NCBI GenBank assembly: GCA_001311585.1
Contig: BBBN01000017.1
Coordinates: forward strand, 1 to 13,455
Reading direction: 5' to 3'
Length of the DNA: 13,455 nucleotides
Origin: Thermus sp. JCM 17653
GTDB taxonomy: Bacteria; Deinococcota; Deinococci; Deinococcales; Thermaceae
The first letter of the stretch is position 1. Each line of letters starts with the position of its first letter. Made by a program: the position numbers and the translations under genes. Shown here one piece after another: positions 8,667 to 13,455 of this stretch. The notes under the pieces were generated by a model, which made no database searches, was not told the origin of the DNA, and was given only the letters and a program-made list of their open reading frames with translations.

Positions 8667-8689
8667 CCCCGGGGCCTTGGGCCCCGGGG
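8667..8689 (-). terminator. Intercistronic hairpin between oppA and oppB (attenuator or 3' mRNA protector)
   Basis: A perfect inverted repeat, CCCCGGGGCC and GGCCCCGGGG (10 bp) with a 3-nt loop. It begins 15 nt after the oppA stop and ends 15 nt before the oppB ATG. On the minus strand it is followed by CCTCTTTGGG, not a true T-run. Such hairpins often lower permease output relative to binding protein, by partial termination or by protecting the oppA 3' end. The effect here is inferred. Confidence 0.65.
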
Positions 8690-8704
8690 ACCCCCAGCAC
8701 CCGG

Positions 8705-10452
8705 CTACTTCTTAATGAAGGTGAGCTCCACTTCCCGCTGGCCCCAGATAGCGCTGATGATGGCGTCGGGGTGTTCCCCGCCCAGGCGGTTGTTCCAGGC
8801 GGGGTGGTAGTTGGGCCCGGCGATGTAGATGACGGGGAGGAGGCTTGCCTCAATCTCCTGCATCCGGTAGCCGATCTCCACGCGCTTCTTGAAGTCCAGC
8901 TCCGTGCGGCCGCGGGAGTAGAGGGCGTCCAGCTGGGTCTCCCTGGGGTCCAGGCACTGTCCGGACTTGTTCCACATGTGGAGGTTGCCCTTGCAGGGAA
9001 CCACGTTGGCGCCAAAGGGCCAGTCCAGACCGCCGCCGGAGAGGCCGATGATGATGGCGTCAAAGGGCCGGTCGGGGCCGGAGGAAAGGAGCTGGCCCAC
9101 CAGGGTGTTGAAGTCTATGGCCTGGAAGTTGACCTTCACCCCCACCTTCTTGGCCTCGTCCACAATAAGCTTGGCGATCTGCTCCCGCTGGTTATTGCCG
9201 GCGTTGGTGGCCAGGTTGAACTCAAGCCTCCGGCCCTTAGAGTCCACCAGGTAGCCTTCCTTATCCTTCTTGGTGAAGCCGAGCTCGGAAAGGAGCTTCA
9301 CCGCCTGCTTGGGGTCGTACTCGTACTTGGGCACCTTGGGTTGATCCACTGGGTGAGCACGGGGTAGACGCTGGTGTACATGGGGGTGCCCAGGCCCCCG
9401 TAGACGATGTCGATCACCGCCTGGCGGTTCACCAGGTGGCTCATGGCCCGGCGGAACTTGTCCGAGCGGAAGAGGCTTTGCTTAAAGGGATCGGAGGCCT
9501 TGTTCCAGTTGAAGACCATGAACTGGCTGGAGGCCACGGGGGAGGCGTTCACCTTGAGGGTGGCGTCCAGGCGGCCCTGCTGGATGGCCTGGCGGACCTG
9601 GGAGATGTGGTCCACGGTGTTGGGGGTGAAGAGGTCAATGTTCCCCGCCAGGAACTCGGCGAGCTGGGCGTTCACGTCCTTCACGATCTTGATCTCGTAG
9701 CGGTCCAGGTAGGGGAGGGGGTTGCCCGCCTCGTCCTTGTTCCACTCCCCGAAGGCGGGGTTGCGCTTCAGGACCAGGCGCTCCCCGGGGCGGTAGCTCT
9801 CAATGAGCCAGGGCCCGCCCGAGACGATGTTCTCCGGCTTCTCGTTCAGGGTCCACATCTTCTTGATGCCCTCCGCCCCCTCCTTCTGGTAGACGGGGCC
9901 GAAGACATGGGCGGGCCAGGGCACGAAGCTCGCTACGTTGAAGGCCTCGGCGTCCGTCTTGGGGTAGATGAAGCGGAGGGTGTAGTCGTCAAGCTTCTTG
10001 AGGACGATAGGCTTGCCGTCGATGAAGAAGGAATCGTAGCTGTTGGAGCCCACCGCCTTGTCGGTGTGGATGCGCCAGGTGGTGATCCAGTCGTCGGCGG
10101 TGATGGGCTGGCCGTCGGACCACTTCATCCCCTTGCGGATCTTGAAGGTGATCTCCAGCTTGTTGGGGCTCACGGTGAAGGACTCCGCCATGTAGGGGAT
10201 CCAGTCCCCGGTGGTGGGGTCGCGGGTCACGAGGCCGCGCCCTCCGGAGATGAGGTTGGGCACGTTGCCCGCCTCGGCGGTGACGAAGGGGTTGAAGGTG
10301 CGGTAGTCCGAGATCACCGCCGCCCTCAGCGTCCCTCCCCGCTTCACCTCGGAGGGCTTGGCCACCGTCCACTTCTGCGGCCAGACGAAGGTCTGGGCGC
10401 TGGCCGCCCCCAAAAGGGCCGCAAGACCAAAAACCAACAGGGCTTTTCTCAT
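8705..10452 (-). CDS. oppA: ABC transporter substrate-binding protein, family 5 (OppA/DppA type), one frameshift
   Basis: Exported solute receptor that delivers peptides or oligosaccharides to OppBC. One base is missing in the G-run at 9338-9340 (INPK for INPR); corrected length is 582 residues. A clear signal peptide (MRKALLVFGLAALLGAASA, likely cut after Ala19) has no lipobox cysteine, so the protein is probably periplasmic rather than lipid-anchored. Family marks: KRGGTLRAAVISDYRTFNPF near the N-terminus, WSDGQPITADDW, YRPGERLVLKRNPAF, and the C-terminal ISAIWGQREVELTFIKK. A pair of cysteines near VVPCKGNLHMWNKSGQC may form a disulphide. The ATG at 10452 is set by the signal peptide and by AGGAGG 7 nt upstream; the raw open frame extends a further 47 codons but that part is not protein-like. 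It is the first gene of the operon. Confidence 0.92.
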
Positions 10453-10459
10453 AGATGCG

Positions 10460-10465
10460 CCTCCT
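10460..10465 (-). promoter_or_regulatory. Ribosome binding site of oppA (AGGAGG)
   Basis: A full-consensus Shine-Dalgarno AGGAGG is placed 7 nt before the ATG at 10452. It decides the start against the longer open frame and suggests strong translation of the binding protein. Most downstream genes in the operon rely on weaker or overlapping sites. Confidence 0.8.
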
Positions 10466-10485
10466 CTTAAGCTCCTACGCGGGTA

Positions 10486-10515
10486 AGGGTACCTGTCTTC
10501 CCAGGAGCTTGTCAA
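10486..10515 (-). promoter_or_regulatory. Promoter of the opp operon (TTGACA - 18 nt - TACCCT)
   Basis: A perfect -35 TTGACA (10515-10510) is followed after 18 nt by TACCCT (10491-10486), a weak -10. The start of transcription would lie about 25-30 nt before the oppA ATG, leaving room for the strong ribosome binding site. The -35 is part of an inverted repeat shared with the divergent gene. Confidence 0.5.
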
Positions 10516-10524
10516 GGAGTTGAC
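10511..10524. repeat. Small inverted repeat GTCAA-N4-TTGAC in the divergent promoter region, possible operator
   Basis: Five-base arms GTCAA and TTGAC flank GGAG. One arm is inside the TTGACA -35 of oppA, the other inside a TTGACC that could be the -35 of the plus-strand dehydrogenase. A dimeric regulator bound here could control both directions. The arms are short, and -35-like sequences facing each other create such a repeat by themselves. Confidence 0.35.
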
Positions 10525-10548
10525 CCAGAAAGCCTCCCGTGGGAAAAT
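10520..10548 (+). promoter_or_regulatory. Possible promoter of the MDR dehydrogenase (TTGACC - 17 nt - GAAAAT)
   Basis: TTGACC at 10520-10525 is a good -35, but the matching -10 GAAAAT (10543-10548) is poor. It would start transcription about 15 nt before the ATG at 10569. A strong ribosome binding site AAGGAGG (10558-10564) stands 4 nt before that ATG and makes a leadered transcript likely. Confidence 0.3.
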
Positions 10549-10568
10549 CCCTGGCATAAGGAGGCGCC

Positions 10569-11600
10569 ATGAAAGCCGTGGTGATGGAAGCAAGAGGCGG
10601 CCCCGAGGTCCTAAAGCCGGCCGAGGTGCCCACCCCGGAACCCGGCCCCAAAGAGGTGCGCATCCGGGTCAAGGCCGCCGCCCTCAACCACCTGGACGTG
10701 TGGGTGCGAAAAGGGGTGGCGAGCCCAAAGCTCCCCCTGCCCCATATCCTGGGGGCGGACGCCAGCGGGGTAGTGGACGCCGTGGGGCCGGGGGTGGAGG
10801 CCTTCGCCCCGGGGGACGAGGTGGTGGTGAACCCCGGGCTTTCCTGCGGGCGCTGCGAGCGGTGCCTGGCCGGGGAGGACAACCTCTGCTCCCGCTACGA
10901 GATCCTGGGGGAGCACCGCTTTGGCGCCTACGCCGAATACCTGGTGGTCCCCGAGGCCAACCTCCTGCCCAAGCCCCCAAACCTCTCCTTTGAGGAAGCC
11001 GCCGCCATCCCCCTCACCTTCCTCACTGCCTGGCAGATGGTGGTGGACAAGCTAGGGGTGCGCCCGGGGGACGACGTCTTGGTGATGGCCGCGGGAAGCG
11101 GGGTGAGCGTAGCCGCCATCCAGATCGCCAAGCTCTTCGGGGGAAGGGTCATCGCCACGGCGGGCTCCGAGGAAAAGCTAAGGAAGGCCCGGGAGCTGGG
11201 GGCGGACGAGGTGGTGAACTACACCCACCCCGACTGGCCCAAGGAGGTGCGCCGCCTCACCGGGGGCAAGGGCGCCGACAAGGTGGTGGACCACACCGGG
11301 GCTTTGTACTTTGAAGGGGTCATCCGGGCCACGGCGAACGGAGGCAAAATCGCCATTGCCGGGGCCTCCTCGGGATACGAGGGCACCCTGCCCTTTGCCC
11401 ACGTTTTCTTCCGCCAGCTCTCCATCCTGGGCTCCACCATGGCTTCCAAAAGCCGCCTCTTCCCCATCCTGCGCCTGGTGGAGCAAGGGAAGCTTAAGCC
11501 CGTGGTGGGCCAGGTCCTCCCCCTGGAGGAGGCCGCCGAGGGCCACCGCCTCCTGGAGGAGAGGCGGGTCTTCGGCAAGGTGGTCCTAAGGGTGGGGTGA
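10569..11600 (+). CDS. Zinc-type medium-chain dehydrogenase/reductase (alcohol dehydrogenase/quinone oxidoreductase family)
   Basis: NAD(P)(H)-dependent oxidoreductase, 343 residues, intact frame, no signal peptide. The N-terminal GroES-like catalytic domain is followed by a Rossmann domain with VMAAGSGVSVAAIQIAK (about 172-188). The four structural-zinc cysteines are present: Cys93, Cys96, Cys99 and Cys107 in LSCGRCERCLAGEDNLC. The catalytic zinc site looks lost. The usual cysteine near residue 38-40 is replaced within ALNHLDVWVRKG, and the GHE motif is replaced by LGADASG. Activity closer to zinc-independent quinone/enone reductases than to true alcohol dehydrogenases is therefore likely; the substrate is unknown. 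It is divergent from oppA and followed 91 nt later by a flavin reductase with its own likely promoter. Confidence 0.88.
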   Translation: MKAVVMEARGGPEVLKPAEVPTPEPGPKEVRIRVKAAALNHLDVWVRKGVASPKLPLPHILGADASGVVDAVGPGVEAFAPGDEVVVNPGLSCGRCERCLAGEDNLCSRYEILGEHRFGAYAEYLVVPEANLLPKPPNLSFEEAAAIPLTFLTAWQMVVDKLGVRPGDDVLVMAAGSGVSVAAIQIAKLFGGRVIATAGSEEKLRKARELGADEVVNYTHPDWPKEVRRLTGGKGADKVVDHTGALYFEGVIRATANGGKIAIAGASSGYEGTLPFAHVFFRQLSILGSTMASKSRLFPILRLVEQGKLKPVVGQVLPLEEAAEGHRLLEERRVFGKVVLRVG

Positions 11601-11603
11601 AGG

Positions 11604-11618
11604 CGGCCCCCGGGGCCG
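11604..11618 (+). terminator. Weak hairpin after the MDR dehydrogenase
   Basis: CGGCCCC and GGGGCCG are separated by one base, three bases after the stop codon. The usable stem is about 5 bp after allowing for a loop. The following TGAGGTTTGTCCC has no T-run. It may reduce read-through into the next gene but is a poor terminator. Confidence 0.3.
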
Positions 11619-11670
11619 TGAGGTTTGTCCCTTCAAAAGACCCCGTTCCCTTTGGCCGGGATGGGGCCTT

Positions 11671-11676
11671 TAGAAT
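11671..11676 (+). promoter_or_regulatory. Candidate -10 box (TAGAAT) of the ferredoxin-NADP reductase gene
   Basis: TAGAAT matches TATAAT at five of six bases. It lies 15 nt before the ATG at 11692, with AGGGAGGA (11679-11686) as ribosome binding site 5 nt before the ATG. A -35 at the right distance is not evident. The very short leader would place the start of transcription close to the ribosome binding site. Confidence 0.35.
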
Positions 11677-11691
11677 GCAGGGAGGACGGCC

Positions 11692-12698
11692 ATGGAGCAC
11701 ACGGACGTGATCATCATCGGCGCTGGGCCTGCGGGGCTTTTCGCAGGCTTCTACGTGGGCATGCGGGGGCTTTCCTTCCGCTTCCTGGACCCCTTGCCCG
11801 AGCCCGGGGGGCAGTTATCGGCCCTCTACCCGGAAAAGTACATCTACGACGTGGCGGGCTTCCCCAAGGTCTACGCCAAGGACCTGGTGAAGGGCCTGGT
11901 GGAGCAGGTGGCCCCCTTTCACCCCATCTACAGCCTCGGGGAACGGGCCGAGACCCTGGAGAAGGAGGGGGACCTCTTCAAGGTCACCACCTCCCAGGGG
12001 AACACCTACACCGCCAAGGCGGTGATCATCGCCGCCGGGGTGGGGGCCTTTGAGCCCCGGCGTCTAGGGGCCCGGGGGAGAGGGAGCTGGAGGGTAAGGG
12101 CGTTTACTACGCCGTGAGGAGCAAGGCCGAGTTCCAGGGGAAGCGGGTCCTCATCGTGGGCGGGGGGGATAGCGCCGTGGACTGGGCCTTAAACCTCCTG
12201 GGCACCGCCCAGGAGATCACCCTGATCCACCGCAGGCCCCAGTTCCGGGCCCACGAGGCGAGCGTCAAGGAGCTCATGAAAGCCCACGAGGAAGGACGCC
12301 TTAAGGTCCTCACCCCCTACGAGGTCCGGCGCATAGAAGGGGAGACCTGGGTGAGGAAAGCGGTCATCTTCCAGAACCAAACCCAGGAGGAGGTGGAGCT
12401 GGAGGTGGACGCCGTCTTGATCCTCGCAGGCTACCTCACCAAGCTCGGCCCCCTGGCGGGCTGGGGTTTGGAGCTGGAGAAGAACAAGATCAAGGTGGAC
12501 ACCACCATGGCCACCAACCTCCCCGGGGTCTACGCCTGCGGGGACATCGTGAGCTACCCTGGGAAGCTTCCCCTCATCGTCTTGGGCTTCGGGGAAGCGG
12601 CCATCGCCGCCAACCACGCCGCCGCCTACGCCAACCCCGCCCTGAAGGTGAACCCCGGCCACTCCTCGGAAAAGAGCGAGGAGAAGGCCCCCGCCTAA
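11692..12698 (+). CDS. Ferredoxin/flavodoxin-NADP+ reductase, thioredoxin-reductase-like (YumC type), one frameshift
   Basis: Homodimeric FAD enzyme that would move electrons between NADPH and ferredoxin or flavodoxin in the cytoplasm. One C is missing near 12071-12073 ([17 protein letters not shown] after correction); corrected length is 335 residues. FAD site GAGPAG at 10-15, with [23 protein letters not shown] following. NADPH site GGGDSA at 157-162, with HRR at 180-182 as expected for the 2'-phosphate. FAD-contacting ACGDIV is at 282-287. The redox CxxC of true thioredoxin reductases is absent from the NADPH domain, which is why I call the reductase type. The C-terminal tail after residue 315 is charged and variable. 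The ATG is supported by a good ribosome binding site. A cryptic role with the preceding dehydrogenase is possible but not shown. Confidence 0.9.
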
Positions 12699-12710
12699 GT
12701 GCCCGCACTT
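12697..12710 (+). terminator. Small hairpin overlapping the stop of the reductase gene
   Basis: AAGTG and CACTT (5 bp) surround a CCCG loop, followed by TGGTTTGG. The stem begins within the TAA stop. It is short, the T-richness is weak, and its role as terminator is uncertain. Confidence 0.25.
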
Positions 12711-12885
12711 TGGTTTGGCGACATGGGATGCCCGAAAGGGGGCTAGGAGAGGGCTTTTTGGGGGCCCCGGTGCCCCGCCTGGGCCTGGGCGAAGACCAAG
12801 GTGCGGGCCAAGAGGCTTGAGAAGGGGCGGTCTTTTCCCTTCCATCCCTGGCGGAAAGGCGAAGGGTTCCCTAAGATAGGGGCAT
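12699..12885. other. 187-nt intergenic stretch with no recognised gene
   Basis: Besides the small hairpin it holds a GGGGC/GCCCC inverted repeat around 12756-12775, a run of five Ts before it, and a wider AAGACC (12792-12797)/GGTCTT (12829-12834) pair. On the minus strand about 35 codons read in protein-like fashion (DRPFSSLLARTLVFAQAQAG and onwards) to a TAG, with no good start. It may be an intergenic repeat, a decayed gene end or plain spacer. Confidence 0.3.
12872..12877 (+). promoter_or_regulatory. Candidate -10 box (TAAGAT) of the NYN-domain gene
   Basis: TAAGAT (four of six to TATAAT, keeping the key TA and final T) lies 8 nt before the ATG at 12886, suggesting a leaderless or nearly leaderless mRNA. 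No clear -35 is present at 17-18 nt. Confidence 0.4.
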
Positions 12886-13427
12886 ATGCGGGTTGCCCTT
12901 TTCATTGACGGGTCCTACATGTACCAGGCGGCCAAGCGCCTGGGCTGGAACGTGGACCACCGGCGGGTGATTACCCAGTTCGCCACCCCCGAGCAGCTTT
13001 ACAACGCCTTCTACTACGTGCCCATCACCGACCCTGAAGACGAGCGCCAACAGCGCTTCATTGACGCCCTGGTCTTCATGGGCTACACGGTGCGGAGCCG
13101 CTTGGTGCGGGGGGAGGCCCGCTTTGAGGCCATGATGGCCACGGACCTCCTCACCACCGCCCCCCGTTGGGACCGGGCCATCGTGGCCAGCGGCTCCGGG
13201 GACCTGGTGCACACCTTCCAAGCCTTAAGGCCCTGGGCAAGGAACTCTACCTCCTGGGGCTCCACGAGCTCGCCGACCTGGAACTGCGCAACCAGGCCGA
13301 CCGCTTCCTGAACCTCCCCGAGTGGCGGGAGGTGCTGGAAAGGACCATGGGGGGGCGGCGCACCTACGCCGGGTATCCCCTCGAGGCCACGGTGGAGATG
13401 CCCCCGGCGGGGGAGACCGACGCCTAG
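12886..13427 (+). CDS. NYN-domain (LabA/DUF88-like) protein, PIN-like nuclease fold, one frameshift
   Basis: Small cytoplasmic protein of the NYN group, whose members are proposed or shown to cut RNA with a cluster of acidic residues. One G is missing near 13229-13230 (QALRALGKELYLLG after correction); corrected length is 180 residues, normal for the family. Motif 1 is ALFIDGSYMYQAAKRLG with Asp8. A second conserved acid is Asp87 in MMATDLLT. The third motif, normally SGDxDF, reads ASGSGDLVHTFQALRALG, so the first aspartate is Ser104 while Asp106 is kept. Activity could thus be weakened. The family resemblance is clear from FIDG, YYV, the SGxGD block and the following ALGKELYLLG strand. The RNA target is unknown. 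It seems to be a single-gene unit; 28 nt after its stop reach the window end and show nothing. Confidence 0.85.
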
Positions 13428-13455
13428 ACGCCCCGCCCCGGCGGAGGCCCACACC

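Noticed and set aside
9436..10470. Long plus-strand open frame (344 codons) opposite oppA
   Set aside because: It is a mirror of oppA caused by high G+C codon use; its translation is rich in Gly, Val, Asp and Leu without domains, and the opposite strand encodes a clear binding protein.

Overview
The window looks like chromosomal DNA of a Thermus species (Deinococcota). Base composition is very G+C-rich, third codon positions are almost always G or C, and several products match Thermus proteins residue by residue as far as I remember them. These include TtuA with Cys130/133/222, the 65-residue TtuB ending in Gly-Gly, and the MWWKEAVIYQ start of the alpha-glucosidase.

Layout, minus strand (read from right to left): a complete five-gene peptide/oligosaccharide-type ABC importer operon, oppA-B-C-D-F (10452 to 4246), closes with a 10-bp-stem hairpin. 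Directly after it comes a second minus-strand cluster: acuB (CBS-CBS-ACT) - acuC (class I histone-deacetylase-like lysine deacetylase) - ttuB (ubiquitin-like sulfur carrier) - ttuA (tRNA m5U54 2-thiolation enzyme) - a stub that looks like a DUF1653 remnant - a GH13 alpha-glucosidase cut by the left edge. Spacing in the cluster is very tight: acuB/acuC probably overlap, acuC to ttuB is 4 nt, ttuB to ttuA is 1 nt. This suggests co-transcription with translational coupling. Plus strand: from the promoter region it shares divergently with oppA, an MDR-family (zinc-type) dehydrogenase is followed by a thioredoxin-reductase-like ferredoxin/flavodoxin-NADP+ reductase, then by a NYN-domain (PIN-like nuclease fold) protein.

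The most striking property of the raw sequence is damage. Nine of the thirteen substantial genes carry one to three single-base frameshifts, fifteen in total. Fourteen behave like one missing base and one like an extra T in a run. Most sit in short homopolymers, and every corrected protein comes out full length with intact motifs. I therefore treat them as sequencing/assembly errors rather than mass pseudogenisation, and give each gene its corrected span as one CDS with the break points noted.

Biologically, the most interesting points are: an acyl-lysine deacetylase gene fused by spacing to the genes for a ubiquitin-like modifier and its target TtuA; an OppC permease with two large insertions, one of them adding about two extra membrane segments; three genes with -10-like boxes 6 to 8 nt from the ATG, suggesting leaderless mRNAs; an inverted repeat overlapping both -35 regions of the divergent promoter; and a perfect hairpin between oppA and oppB. 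I see no CRISPR array, insertion sequence, tRNA or rRNA, and no convincing wholly new system. No stretch over 300 bases lacks a gene.
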